From positions 1,177,373-1,241,372 of the forward strand of contig NZ_BRZA01000002.1 in NCBI RefSeq assembly GCF_026012395.1: a DNA stretch of 64,000 nucleotides, in the 5' to 3' direction. The stretch is from Lysinibacillus piscis. GTDB taxonomy: Bacteria > Bacillota > Bacilli > Bacillales_A > Planococcaceae. Each line of letters begins with the position of its first letter. The stretch's first letter is position 1. The translations under genes were made by a program, and so were the position numbers. The notes below the pieces were generated by a model. That model was not told the origin of the DNA. It did not search any database and saw only the letters and a program-made list of their open reading frames with translations. This document shows, piece by piece, positions 1 through 8,386 of the stretch.

Positions 1-513
1 AACACCTGATTGATCGGCTATTTGTCGAGCAATTGTTACTACCATATTTCCTGTACCTGTATCTAAATAAGGCTGTGTAATGAGAATATCTCCTTTTTTA
101 GCCACTGCCTCTTTATACCAGTCTCTTTCTGTGGGATTAAAACCTGGTGGTACATTAACATTTGGCTCCACAAAAAAATCACCCGTTGCTGTTGCTACGT
201 AAATATTTGAAATATCTGGGCTCAGCTTCATCGCTTGTGTAAATGAATCTCGTAATCGGTCTTCATAACCATAGCTGATCACATTTAATTCTTTCCCGTA
301 AGCATCAACAATAACCTTTTTTGCATTTATCGTTTGATCGATTAATTCATTAACGGTCTCTACGCTTCCTTTAGCACTAAATAAAATTTGATTTTCTAAT
401 GATTGTTTTGCTGAATTATAAGATAACGCGCCAACTGAAAGAATGGGAATCAGTAGTATAATAGCAAATAATCCATACAGCCTGTTTTTAAAATTTCCAA
501 ATATATTTTTCAT
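1..513 (-). CDS. Methyl-accepting chemotaxis protein, N-terminal part (cut by window edge)
   Basis: The reading frame opens at an ATG at 513 behind a strong ribosome site (AAGGGGGATGG) and stays open for 171 codons to the window edge, so only the N-terminal part is visible. It starts with a short basic stretch and a membrane helix (about residues 12-30), then enters an extracellular dCache-type sensor region with the TERDWYK and QPYLD motifs of chemoreceptors. It is clearly a paralogue of the complete receptor at 884-2845, sharing NxLIDxTI and RDWYK. The signalling half lies outside the window. Role by family: ligand-sensing receptor of the chemotaxis array. The ligand is unknown. Confidence 0.9.
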   Translation of the reverse strand, partial: MKNIFGNFKNRLYGLFAIILLIPILSVGALSYNSAKQSLENQILFSAKGSVETVNELIDQTINAKKVIVDAYGKELNVISYGYEDRLRDSFTQAMKLSPDISNIYVATATGDFFVEPNVNVPPGFNPTERDWYKEAVAKKGDILITQPYLDTGTGNMVVTIARQIADQSGV

Positions 514-846
514 CGTTCCATCCCCCTTATAACACTGCCTATTTCACTGTTTCTCCGTCTTTGTGCCTTTTATTCTCTCATTTCAATTATGGTATTTTAA
601 AACATAAAATTACATTTAATGGTTTATTAAAAATTGAGATATCGCATAACTTTTTACCCTTCTACCAAAATATAATCTTTTGATTAGTATACTAGGCTTT
701 TTTTTAAAGTGAAAGAGGGAATTCATATGTTGTTAGGTTTTCTTATCTATATTGCGTGTGCGTAATCATAATTGAATTTTTCGTGTAATGATTTTCTAAA
801 ATCCTCCTATCCAATCTCTTTTCCATTTACTAAATTTCAGAGACAA
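514..846. other. Intergenic region between two receptor genes
   Basis: About 330 AT-rich bases with no convincing reading frame. It should hold the promoter of the partial receptor, since the transcript of the neighbour appears to end at the hairpin at 847-877. I see no repeat or known RNA element here. Confidence 0.4.
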
Positions 847-877
847 CATGCTATCTCCTCATTTCAGGGATAGCATG
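847..877 (-). terminator. Probable terminator hairpin after the receptor gene
   Basis: A 9-bp perfect inverted repeat (CATGCTATC / GATAGCATG, loop 13) lies 7 bases past the receptor stop codon. The tract following it on the minus strand is T-rich (TTGTCTCT) rather than a clean T-run, so strength is uncertain. Confidence 0.55.
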
Positions 878-883
878 AGTCTA

Positions 884-2845
884 TTAATATTTGAATTGAT
901 GGACTAATTGTTTAAGCTCATCTGCCATATGGGTAAGTGCATGTGCAGATGCATTAATCTCTTCCATTGAGGCAAGCTGTTCTTCTGTCGAAGCTGCTAC
1001 TTCTTCAGAGGCAGTGGCATTTCCTCTTGCCGATGTCGCTAAACCTTCTGTTACCATTGCCACTTCCTCTACACTTGCTGACATTTGCTCAGAGGCAGAA
1101 GATACCTCCTCCATCTTCGGTGCAATATCATGCATACTTGCCATAATCACTTGGAATTTTTCAATCGCTTCATCCGATACACGTAGGCCATGCTGCACAT
1201 CTGTCGATACTTTCGACATAATCGTGACGGATTGCTCAGTTTCCTCTTGAATTCCATGAATTAGCTCAAAGATTTGCTGTGCGGATGCCTGCGATTGCTC
1301 GGCTAATTTTCGTACCTCGTCTGCTACTACGGCAAAGCCTTTACCTTGTTCTCCTGCTCTTGCCGCTTCAATCGCCGCATTTAATGCTAGTAAGTTCGTT
1401 TGATTAGCAATATTTGTAATAACATCTAAAATAGACGTAATTTGCTGTGAACGTTCATACAATGATTGAATTTTCGCATTGGAGTCGGACACAGATCGAT
1501 AAATCGATTGCATTTGATCTTTCGTATTTTGAATAACTTGTCCACCTGCATTGGCTTGCTCTGTTGCTCCCTGTGACAAGTCCGTGACAACAGAGGCTAT
1601 TTCAGCAATATGGCGAATAGCCGTTGACAGCTCATGTAAAGCTTCTGCATTTCTTGTGGCATTTGTCGTTTGCGATTCTGCACTCATCGCTACATCTTGA
1701 ATTGAAGTGGCTACTCGCTCTGTTGCTGTTGTCGTTTGTGTCGCATTTGCTGTTAGCTCCTCTGCCGATGAAGCTACTTCCTCTGCATTAAATTCAATCT
1801 GTTGAATAATCGTACGCAAACTATCCTGCATATCATTAAAGGCTTGGCTAAGCTGACCGATTTCATCATTGGACGTTACCTGTACAGATTCTGTCAAATC
1901 TCCCTGACTAATCGTTAGAGCGCTATTTTTTAAACGATTAATCGGTTTAAAGAGTGCCTTCATGACGAAATAAACAATCATCGCACTCAGCACAATGGCG
2001 CTAATTAATACAATAGCTGTCTGTTGCAAAATCGGCCATGTCGCTTGGTCAATTTCATCCACAAAAATAGTGCCTGTAATTTTCCAATTTGTTTGTTCAT
2101 TGGTTGTGAAAAATATATAATATTTTTTATTGTTTTGGGTATAGTTGTATGTACCAGCATCTTGTGTGTACACTTTTTCTAAAAATGACTCACTTACCTC
2201 CTTCCCCGCTTCAAATGTAGGATGTGAAATAGCTACTTTACTATCGTCATAAATGGAGGAATACCCATCCTCACCAATTTTAATTGTTGCGGCTGTTTGT
2301 TGAAGATTATTTAACTTAATATCTAGCCCAATAACGCCTGAGCCATCCTTCACCTGCTGTGCCATTGTAATGACCATTTCACCAGTCGCTTCATCTAAAT
2401 ATGGCTTGGAGATAAATGGCTTGCCTTTTAATGCTACAGCCCCTTTATACCAATCTCGTTCTAACGGATTATAGCTCGCATCACTTAATATAGGAAATTG
2501 TAAAAATTGACCCTCTGTTGTGCCAAAATACGCACCAATCACATCAGGGTGCATATGAAGATACTGCTCAAAGTTGGCTGTGATGGCCTCCGCATTTTCT
2601 TGATAAGCCTCTTTTTTCAAAGTCTCACTATACACCATCAAATCAACTAATTTATCACCAATTGTTTTATCAATAAGCTTATTTAATAAACTAATGCTTT
2701 CGTTTGCACTAAATAAGATTTTATTTTGTACGGCCTCTTTTGCAGAAAGATAGGATAAACTGCCCACTGAAATAACTGGTACAAGTAAGATAAGTGCAAA
2801 TAATATAAATAACCTCCCTTGAAAGCTATTTATTATTTTTTTCAT
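884..2845 (-). CDS. Methyl-accepting chemotaxis protein, dCache sensor
   Basis: Complete 653-residue transmembrane chemoreceptor. Order: N-terminal membrane helix (about 8-28), extracellular dCache_1 sensor (about 40-270, with LERDWYKG and [11 protein letters not shown]), second membrane helix (about 276-298), HAMP linker (about 300-352), then the cytoplasmic signalling hairpin whose conserved tip reads EVRKLAEQS. It signals to CheA/CheW in response to an extracellular small molecule. AAAGGAG sits 8 bases before the ATG. It has its own promoter about 290 bases upstream (3134-3161). The adjacent partial gene is a tandem paralogue, suggesting duplication with divergence of ligand range. The ligand cannot be read from the sequence. 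Confidence 0.95.
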   Translation of the reverse strand: MKKIINSFQGRLFILFALILLVPVISVGSLSYLSAKEAVQNKILFSANESISLLNKLIDKTIGDKLVDLMVYSETLKKEAYQENAEAITANFEQYLHMHPDVIGAYFGTTEGQFLQFPILSDASYNPLERDWYKGAVALKGKPFISKPYLDEATGEMVITMAQQVKDGSGVIGLDIKLNNLQQTAATIKIGEDGYSSIYDDSKVAISHPTFEAGKEVSESFLEKVYTQDAGTYNYTQNNKKYYIFFTTNEQTNWKITGTIFVDEIDQATWPILQQTAIVLISAIVLSAMIVYFVMKALFKPINRLKNSALTISQGDLTESVQVTSNDEIGQLSQAFNDMQDSLRTIIQQIEFNAEEVASSAEELTANATQTTTATERVATSIQDVAMSAESQTTNATRNAEALHELSTAIRHIAEIASVVTDLSQGATEQANAGGQVIQNTKDQMQSIYRSVSDSNAKIQSLYERSQQITSILDVITNIANQTNLLALNAAIEAARAGEQGKGFAVVADEVRKLAEQSQASAQQIFELIHGIQEETEQSVTIMSKVSTDVQHGLRVSDEAIEKFQVIMASMHDIAPKMEEVSSASEQMSASVEEVAMVTEGLATSARGNATASEEVAASTEEQLASMEEINASAHALTHMADELKQLVHQFKY

Positions 2846-3133
2846 ATGATTAATCTCCTTTCATTCTGTTCATCAAAACTAGCTCCATCTATATGTTTTA
2901 TCGGTTGAAATATTATTTTTCAAACCGTTGTCACATAGCCTTTACGAATTCCATTGAATCTCTTTGTGATATTACGATAGGGGCTCCTTGCAATTACTTT
3001 TTTATGTACACGATTTGCTTGATGTGTCTTGTCTATCAAGCTTCTCTCTTTCTCATAAATGACTGTAAATCATTATTGGTTACAACAAATAATCCTTCAC
3101 ACTTAAAAATTGCCTATCTCTATTGCTGATATA
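2846..3133 (-). other. Long 5' leader of the chemoreceptor gene
   Basis: Between the promoter at 3134-3161 and the receptor start lie about 280 transcribed bases. They contain two hairpins on the minus strand: GCTTGAT/ATCAAGC, and a stronger one with arms CGGTTTGAAA/TTTCAACCG (one bulge). There are also short open stretches with coding-like residues in two frames but no credible start. The plus-strand frame at 2893-3129 has no ribosome site and is not a gene. This could be a regulatory leader or the residue of a decayed gene. I could not match it to a known riboswitch. Confidence 0.35.
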
Positions 3134-3161
3134 ATTATACTACAATAGAAAATACGTTCAA
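3134..3161 (-). promoter_or_regulatory. SigA-type promoter for the chemoreceptor
   Basis: On the minus strand: TTGAAC, 16-bp spacer, TATAAT (minus 10 at 3134-3139, minus 35 at 3156-3161). It is the only strong match between the receptor and the upstream sco gene and points towards the receptor. Confidence 0.65.
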
Positions 3162-3199
3162 ATGACCTTACATCATTTTCTTGGCTCTAAATATAATAA

Positions 3200-3227
3200 A
3201 AAACCGCCTCAATCAGGAGACGGTTTT
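3200..3227 (-). terminator. Rho-independent terminator of the sco gene
   Basis: Arms AAAACCG-CTC / GAG-CGGTTTT with one C-A mismatch. On the minus strand the hairpin is followed by TTTTTTATTAT, and it lies 10 bases after the sco stop codon. Confidence 0.85.
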
Positions 3228-3237
3228 CTTGCGTAGC

Positions 3238-3852
3238 CTATAAATTTTCATCAATGTATGATTCGATATCTGACACAACCATGTCAATCGGTACATCTTC
3301 TGCATTGTCCGCATAGCCATTATACATTTTGACCATTTTACCATCCTTGTCCACTAGGAAAAATTGATTGCCATGTATTACTTGGTCATCATTCGGATCA
3401 GGATTTTTTCTTACTAATATTTTCGTCGACTTTTCAGCAAACTGTTCAATATATGTTTGTGAATATCCCGTTAGTAGATTCCATTTTGACGCATCTGGTA
3501 CATTGTATTTTGCTAAATAGTTGGCTAATACATCAGGTGTATCTGTTTCAGGATCGACTGAAAATGCCACAATATTGTAGTCTTCTATCCCTCTTTTTTG
3601 TAATTTCTCTTGCACCTGTGTCATATTAAAAGTCATTGGTGGACAAACAGAGACACATTTTGTGAAAATATACATACCAATCCAAGGCTTCCCTTTTAAG
3701 CTATCTAATGACACTTGCTCACCACGTTGATTTTCATGTTCAAAGGTTTGGATTTCAACATTGTAATCTGCTTTGAATTTTACATTTCCACATGCACTTA
3801 GCACTGCTGCACTAACTAAACATAGGAAAAAAATCAGTGCTTTTGACTTCAT
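3238..3852 (-). CDS. SCO1/SenC-family lipoprotein (YpmQ-like)
   Basis: A 204-residue thioredoxin-fold copper-binding protein of the Sco family, needed for maturation of the CuA centre of cytochrome c oxidase. It has a lipoprotein signal (about residues 5-20) with lipobox LSAC, so it is anchored on the outer membrane face. The metal site is visible: CVSVC (CxxxC, about residues 66-70) and a distal His in VIHGNQFF (about residue 160). Length is normal for the bacterial family. It stands alone with its own terminator, but the cytochrome c maturation genes ccdABC lie on the other side of the prophage, so both were probably neighbours before phage insertion. Confidence 0.93.
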   Translation of the reverse strand: MKSKALIFFLCLVSAAVLSACGNVKFKADYNVEIQTFEHENQRGEQVSLDSLKGKPWIGMYIFTKCVSVCPPMTFNMTQVQEKLQKRGIEDYNIVAFSVDPETDTPDVLANYLAKYNVPDASKWNLLTGYSQTYIEQFAEKSTKILVRKNPDPNDDQVIHGNQFFLVDKDGKMVKMYNGYADNAEDVPIDMVVSDIESYIDENL

Positions 3853-3944
3853 TTCAACACACTCCCACTTAACATTACCCCTATCCTATCGTACAGTACT
3901 CTAAATAACAAGGGCTACTCCGTGACAGCTTTGTGAAATTGATT

Positions 3945-4067
3945 TCACTTTTGAGACACAAGTGCTTCATGAATCGCATCAAGTTTGACCTCTACTCTGT
4001 GTAATAAATAAAATGACACAACCATCGGAAACCCAATGTCTGATACCATATTAAGCCATTGTTCCAT
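3945..4067 (-). CDS. YvrJ family small protein
   Basis: A 40-residue protein read directly from codons. It begins MEQWLNMVSDIGFPMVV, continues with a hydrophobic stretch ending FYLLHRVEVKLD and stops after VSQK. This matches the YvrJ family of Bacillales: an acidic Trp-containing start, GFP motif, one membrane helix, charged tail. The ATG at 4067 is preferred over the one at 4073 because AAGGGAG is then 7 bases away rather than 1. It usually follows the DUF1659-DUF2922 pair, as here. Function is not established; a holin-like or sporulation role is speculation. Confidence 0.8.
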   Translation of the reverse strand: MEQWLNMVSDIGFPMVVSFYLLHRVEVKLDAIHEALVSQK

Positions 4068-4092
4068 CCACATGCTCCCTTCTTTTTGAAAA

Positions 4093-4123
4093 GAGCCTTT
4101 GCAGTATTTGACCGCAAAGACTC
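4093..4123 (-). terminator. Hairpin between DUF2922 and yvrJ genes
   Basis: Arms GAG-CTTTGC / GCAAAG-CTC with one mismatch, followed on the minus strand by CTTTTC. It lies between two co-directional genes and may act as a partial terminator or stabilise the upstream message. Confidence 0.5.
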
Positions 4124-4131
4124 CACTATCA

Positions 4132-4356
4132 TTATGGTGTTACTAATGTAAAAGTAGACACTTGACGATCAATGATGCGAGCACCTTTCACTGCAGTAAA
4201 TGTACCAGATGGACTATCAAATACATTTTGTTCAACAATCGTCTGCATCACTTGCTGAATATCGGCTGGTGTTAAATGTGCTTTCGGATGATCTACCGTA
4301 ATGGTTGCCGTTTTTCCACCCTCTGTTTGAAATTGTAACTCTAATACTTGACTCAT
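4132..4356 (-). CDS. DUF2922 family protein
   Basis: A 74-residue soluble protein with the DUF2922 layout: LELQFQTEGGKTATITV at the start, a central DIQQVMQTIV helix and the ending GARIIDRQVSTFTLV. The family is common in Firmicutes, nearly always beside a DUF1659 gene, and has no assigned biochemical function. Here it follows the DUF1659 gene by 16 bases and precedes yvrJ. Confidence 0.85.
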   Translation of the reverse strand: MSQVLELQFQTEGGKTATITVDHPKAHLTPADIQQVMQTIVEQNVFDSPSGTFTAVKGARIIDRQVSTFTLVTP

Positions 4357-4372
4357 CCCATTTCCTCCCCTG

Positions 4373-4588
4373 TTAAGATAATACGGTTGTTTGTTGCTTT
4401 ACGACTTGCGTAAGTGGATACATGGATAATGTAGCAAGGGCATTGCCAACAGTGACTAACGCTTCATTACGATGTGTAGCATTGATTTGACGATATGCCT
4501 TTGTCTCATACTTCGGTTCATTTTTTTCATCATAACCAACTGTATACTGTAAACGAAGTGTTGTATTTAATACCGTGCTGTTTGTCAT
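4373..4588 (-). CDS. DUF1659 family protein
   Basis: Small beta-rich protein of about 71 residues with the DUF1659 pattern (LRLQYTVG, then KTKAYRQINATH-like and ALATLSMYPLTQV). The ATG at 4588 is chosen because GGGAGGTG ends 6 bases upstream; a GTG three codons earlier lies inside that ribosome site. Forms a two- or three-gene unit with DUF2922 and yvrJ. Only 38 bases separate this start from the prophage core sequence, so the integration has replaced its native upstream region. Function unknown. Confidence 0.85.
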   Translation of the reverse strand: MTNSTVLNTTLRLQYTVGYDEKNEPKYETKAYRQINATHRNEALVTVGNALATLSMYPLTQVVKQQTTVLS

Positions 4589-4626
4589 GTGCTTCACCTC
4601 CCTTCACATACTATATACATATATTT

Positions 4627-4635
4627 ATAGGTATA
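4627..4635. repeat. attL core
   Basis: ATAGGTATA, identical to 55637-55645 and the longest identity I see at the two ends. On the phage side the sequence continues AAAACCATG, the inverted match of CATGGTTTT on the phage side of attR, as expected for the two arms of a serine-integrase attP. On the chromosomal side a TCCCTTCACATAC arm (4599-4611) mirrors GTATGAAAAGGGA (55658-55670) beyond attR. Confidence 0.75.
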
Positions 4636-4665
4636 AAACCATGATGGAATCATCAATAAATCATA

Positions 4666-4696
4666 AAAAGACCGCCCAGTTGTTGGACAGTCTTTT
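4666..4696 (-). terminator. Terminator at the left prophage end
   Basis: Arms AAAAGAC...CCA / TGG...GTCTTTT with two mismatches. On the minus strand it is followed by TTTTTATG. It ends the leftmost phage gene and would shield the chromosomal DUF1659 unit from phage transcription. Confidence 0.7.
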
Positions 4697-4719
4697 GGTG
4701 TATTAATCTCATTATTGTA

Positions 4720-4944
4720 TTAAACCCATTTCACAAACATTCCTGAGCCTTGATAGCCGTTACGAATTTTTGAAGCTTTGCCTTTAGGATAGTAGAATTT
4801 TTCCCCAGTCTTCAGACTTCTTCTAATCCAACCAGCATTACAAATTTTGTTATCTACACAATGTTTCATTGCTTCTACTTGATTAATAAATGACTTTACT
4901 TCTGCACCCGTCTGGTCAAACAATACTATTTTCTTTCCATTCAT
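4720..4944 (-). CDS. Small phage protein with a NUMOD1-like motif
   Basis: A 74-residue basic protein with AAAGGGAGAA in front of its ATG. The N-terminal half (DQTGAEVKSFINQVEAMKHC) resembles the NUMOD1-type helix-turn-helix often found in homing endonucleases and phage DNA-binding proteins; the C-terminal half is rich in Lys/Gly/Tyr. It is the leftmost prophage gene, ending 85 bases from the core. A DNA-binding role is plausible but unproven. A protein with a similar motif is encoded at 47961-48263. Confidence 0.6.
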   Translation of the reverse strand: MNGKKIVLFDQTGAEVKSFINQVEAMKHCVDNKICNAGWIRRSLKTGEKFYYPKGKASKIRNGYQGSGMFVKWV

Positions 4945-4974
4945 ACTACTTCTCCCTTTCTGACCTGCGTTTAA

Positions 4975-5901
4975 TTATCTTTCACAAGCCCAACCATCTT
5001 TGTCTCGGTCATGTTTTGAAGCATAAGCAGGATGATTAGCAGCCACTCCTTGTGGATAAACCTTACGCAATTCTGTGCAATTCTTGTAGTACTCATTTTT
5101 TGGGGGACTTTGTTGTTGAGATGTATATGATTGTGCCACATTGGCTACTTCACGTTCTGCTTCTGCCTGCTCCTTTTTCAGCATATCTTGTTTTAAGCGT
5201 TCTATCTCTGCCTGACTTTCTGCTTTCTGCTGTTCCCCTATTGCTGCCAATTCTTGAACTTCCTTTTCTTTTTCACTTAGTAGTTTGGTCAACTTTCCTA
5301 TTTCTTTGTCTTTATCCGCTATTTGCTTCTTCAACGTATCAGCTTCTTTTTCAGTTATAGCTAATAATTGTTCGCTTTTTTGTAATTCCTCTTTTGATGC
5401 GAACGTTATGTCTCCGATTCCACTTACTATACCGCCTAAGAGGCCGATTATGAAAGGAATGATAAAAAGTAAATAAATAAACGATGCTACAACCATTTTT
5501 CCAATCTTTTTAGACCTAAAACCTATAATTTTTCTGTAAAAAGGTCTTGTTATTTTGGTGAAGGTATCTTTCTTTTGTTCTTCTAAAAATAACTGCAAGT
5601 CTTTACCGTGATTCGCAATAGTGAGATTGATTCCGTCAATTGAAAAGTATGATTTAATTGCAAAATGGTCCACCTGACCACTTTTTCCTTCAGGCCAATT
5701 CATTGTATTGATAAGCATTAACTTCTTTTCCGGCGATAGTTTATAAATGAAAAGTTTATCCTGGGTGAAAGCACCATACCCGTCAGCTTTTGATTCACTC
5801 TCTAGACTTACACTTTCAATGAGCCAAGCATCTGGATGCTTTTCGCGTATTAATTCTTTCATCTCTGTTGTACTTGATTTCTTTTTTTGATTTCCACTCA
5901 T
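4975..5901 (-). CDS. Membrane protein with coiled coil and C-terminal Excalibur motif
   Basis: 308 residues. Residues 1-130 form a soluble domain resembling bacterial PH-like lipid-binding domains (tentative). A membrane helix follows at about 135-158, then a long charged coiled coil (about 168-255). The end is an Excalibur calcium-binding motif containing NCTELRKVYPQGV and DRDKDGWACE. The Excalibur motif with its Cys pair is usual in secreted or cell-surface Firmicutes proteins, so the C-terminus is probably outside. Carried as cargo next to a toxin/immunity pair. Possible roles are envelope modification or phage exclusion; neither is shown. Confidence 0.65.
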   Translation of the reverse strand: MSGNQKKKSSTTEMKELIREKHPDAWLIESVSLESESKADGYGAFTQDKLFIYKLSPEKKLMLINTMNWPEGKSGQVDHFAIKSYFSIDGINLTIANHGKDLQLFLEEQKKDTFTKITRPFYRKIIGFRSKKIGKMVVASFIYLLFIIPFIIGLLGGIVSGIGDITFASKEELQKSEQLLAITEKEADTLKKQIADKDKEIGKLTKLLSEKEKEVQELAAIGEQQKAESQAEIERLKQDMLKKEQAEAEREVANVAQSYTSQQQSPPKNEYYKNCTELRKVYPQGVAANHPAYASKHDRDKDGWACER

Positions 5902-5988
5902 TTAATTACCCACTTTTTTATAAATTCGGTACTTTAATTTCTATATTTCTTAGGTGTGAATTCATTTTGTAATTTACTTATTATCAAA

Positions 5989-6318
5989 TCACAGAACTAA
6001 TTTTTTTAATGCAAAGTGCGGTTTAAATATGACTTCAATACTCTTTTCACTGTTATGTCTCAAAATTTTTAATTTTTGGTCCTCACCAATTATTCTATCA
6101 ATATTCTTTAATTCAAACTCAAATATTGAAGTTTCAAAATTTGGGTATACTAAGCTCAGATTACATTGTTTCTCGTAAATAGAGACAGTCAATACTAAAG
6201 TAAATCCTAAGTCATCCTTTTTACTATAAATAAACATACCAGCAGCTGCGTCTCCAATGACCATAGGCTCTTTCTCAAATAACTCTAGTAATTCAAACTC
6301 ATCAAATTTAATAAACAT
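5989..6318 (-). CDS. Candidate immunity protein for the adjacent toxin
   Basis: A 109-residue acidic protein without signal peptide or membrane helix, so cytoplasmic. Its ribosome site TAGGAGA overlaps the stop codon of the 685-residue secreted protein upstream and the ATG follows 10 bases after that stop, implying translational coupling. Small acidic cytoplasmic proteins coupled directly behind polymorphic toxins are normally the cognate inhibitor. I do not recognise the family. The assignment rests on position and size, not on a domain match. Confidence 0.55.
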   Translation of the reverse strand: MFIKFDEFELLELFEKEPMVIGDAAAGMFIYSKKDDLGFTLVLTVSIYEKQCNLSLVYPNFETSIFEFELKNIDRIIGEDQKLKILRHNSEKSIEVIFKPHFALKKLVL

Positions 6319-6328
6319 CTATAGTCTC

Positions 6329-8386
6329 CTATCTAGGTATAACTGTAATAACATCACCATTATTATTTATGATTACGGTGACTTTCTCATTTTGATGCAT
6401 AAAAGTACCTTCATATCTACCTGGTTGTGAAGGTGTATTTTTTATCACATCTTCCACAACAACTGGTGTGATTCCACGTGGATCAACATATTTTTTAACA
6501 AATTCATAATGCTCTTTGGTGCCTGGCTCTAACCCCTGCTCTTTAGCTTTTTCATTTGCTCTTGTAGTCAATTCAGCTCGCACTGCAGGTGTATCAGGTG
6601 CCATTCTTTCTAAAGCATGTTCAGAGTATTTTCTACCGTCTATTATAGCTCCACCCTTTGGCATACTCCAACCTGTTTCTTCCTTATCTTCATCAGTATT
6701 CTCTTCTGACTCCTCTTCAACATCTTCATCAAACTCAACTGTTATTAATTTTTCCTTATCCCATATAGATTCAATTTTTAATGTACCATTTGGACCTGTA
6801 AGTATGGACTCTCGGACTATTCGACCATTATTTTGTGTCTTTTTAATACTTGAAGGATTATCAAAAGCACCCGTTAAGTTATCGAGCACCAATTTCTTAC
6901 CTTTTGCATCATCAAAAATTCCGATGTTATTTAACTGCAATTCCATAGCTAGAGATCGTTCTATATGCTTTTTATTCCCTGTTGCATTCCCAAAAATGAA
7001 CTCCAATTTTGAACCTAGATAAGGCACACCTTCACATTGGCCCGAATCCACTTCCATTTCTTCATCAGGCTTTATGCAGGTATCCTCTGAATCATCTGGA
7101 TTAGGATTTATTTCAGGTTCTTTATTGTCATCTGATTCGTTTTCTTCAACAGATATATCATCATCGTTAATTTGTACATCTTGACCAGTTTTTTTATCCT
7201 TCCATCCAGTAGAAGAATCATCAGATGGATAGATATGTGTATCACCATAAGTAAAATTAAAACTATTAATACCCTTCAATGGCACTTTACCATTAGAATC
7301 TTTAATTTTATCTGTAGCAGTTTGTTTACCATAATCAGTTAAAATTGGAGTTGGCACAAGTTTCGTCACATTGAATTTCAAATTGCCACCAAACGCATTA
7401 ATTATAGCAACAACTGCATTGAGCCTGTCATTTAATGTTTTACCATTATGAACAAGTGACCAAAGATTAGCATTAGCATAATTACTAGCTTCATTGCTCG
7501 CACTAACAAACTCACCCCATCTATAAATATTAGTACCTCTCCAAACGTCATAAACTGGCATAGTAACAGATATGGATTTAGAAGTAATATTAGCAGAATA
7601 AAGAATTGCATATATCTCACTACTACTCACTGGACGATAAGTAGAAAATGTATAAAAAGTATAAGAATTACCATAAATAATGTTTTCAGTTTTACCATCG
7701 TAAGTAGTAAAACTTATCTTTTGATTATCTTTATTAAAAAACTTAACAGTTACACCATCGTGTACATATAAATCACTAGATGAACGATATACAGAAATAT
7801 CTGCTGTAGTAAGTACACTTTCAAAATCGTACAAATCTTCTATAACAACATCTACAGAAAGTGGCTTAAGAAAACCCGAATCTAAAAGCGACTCTTGAGC
7901 AATCTCATCAAAAAAGGAAAGAATATCACCATCAACAGCAGCACTAATTAAACTAATAGCACCCGAAGCTAAAAAAAGTGGAATGAAAAAATCTAAAAAC
8001 TTTGTCCACTTTGACGATGTATTAGTCTTGCGCTCCAGTACAGATTCAACAGTTTTTTCTAACTTACTTTTATCCGCAGCAGACATATTCGTTTTAACCT
8101 GCGCTCGCTTATCAGGTGCACAATCTTTTATATTATCCTTCTTTCCATCCATACAGACGGCTGAATAACCATCGTCAGTTTTTACACCATCAATTAATTC
8201 CTTAACCAAATACTCACTCACAATTTTATTAGCCATCTCGACAGCCGTATCTTGCACAATTTCTTTAGCAGCCTTCTTTGTCGCAATCGTGAGTGGCTTA
8301 GAAGCTAAATTTGCATGTGCGGTATCTGTAAAAATGAGATTGAATGATACTACCATTGATATAATAATAAGTGCGATTTTCTTCAT
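6329..8386 (-). CDS. Secreted polymorphic-toxin-like protein with C-terminal RNase-like domain
   Basis: 685 residues with a strong ribosome site (TAGGAGGG). A signal peptide (about 1-26, ending TAHA) is followed by a helical region, a hydrophobic segment near 135-155, a beta-rich middle (about 175-400), a highly acidic linker (about 405-455) and a final module of about 110 residues. That module starts GGAIIDGRKYSEHALERM and ends VTVIINNNGDVITVIPR. The HALERM helix, the VVEDVI helix and the terminal beta hairpin resemble DUF4258/BECR-type ribonuclease toxin domains. Known theme: such domains sit at the C-terminus of exported toxins paired with an immunity gene, which is the arrangement here. 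The nuclease assignment is an inference from motif layout. Confidence 0.6.
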   Translation of the reverse strand: MKKIALIIISMVVSFNLIFTDTAHANLASKPLTIATKKAAKEIVQDTAVEMANKIVSEYLVKELIDGVKTDDGYSAVCMDGKKDNIKDCAPDKRAQVKTNMSAADKSKLEKTVESVLERKTNTSSKWTKFLDFFIPLFLASGAISLISAAVDGDILSFFDEIAQESLLDSGFLKPLSVDVVIEDLYDFESVLTTADISVYRSSSDLYVHDGVTVKFFNKDNQKISFTTYDGKTENIIYGNSYTFYTFSTYRPVSSSEIYAILYSANITSKSISVTMPVYDVWRGTNIYRWGEFVSASNEASNYANANLWSLVHNGKTLNDRLNAVVAIINAFGGNLKFNVTKLVPTPILTDYGKQTATDKIKDSNGKVPLKGINSFNFTYGDTHIYPSDDSSTGWKDKKTGQDVQINDDDISVEENESDDNKEPEINPNPDDSEDTCIKPDEEMEVDSGQCEGVPYLGSKLEFIFGNATGNKKHIERSLAMELQLNNIGIFDDAKGKKLVLDNLTGAFDNPSSIKKTQNNGRIVRESILTGPNGTLKIESIWDKEKLITVEFDEDVEEESEENTDEDKEETGWSMPKGGAIIDGRKYSEHALERMAPDTPAVRAELTTRANEKAKEQGLEPGTKEHYEFVKKYVDPRGITPVVVEDVIKNTPSQPGRYEGTFMHQNEKVTVIINNNGDVITVIPR

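Noticed and set aside
2893..3129. Plus-strand 78-codon frame before the chemoreceptor gene
   Set aside because: No ribosome site, composition unlike protein-coding sequence, and it lies in the leader of the opposite gene.
2846..3133. Cyclic-di-GMP (GEMM) riboswitch before the chemoreceptor
   Set aside because: The conserved GEMM core elements are not found in the leader; only generic hairpins are present.
6516..7022. Plus-strand 168-codon frame
   Set aside because: Entirely antisense to the secreted toxin gene, which has a strong start and domain content.
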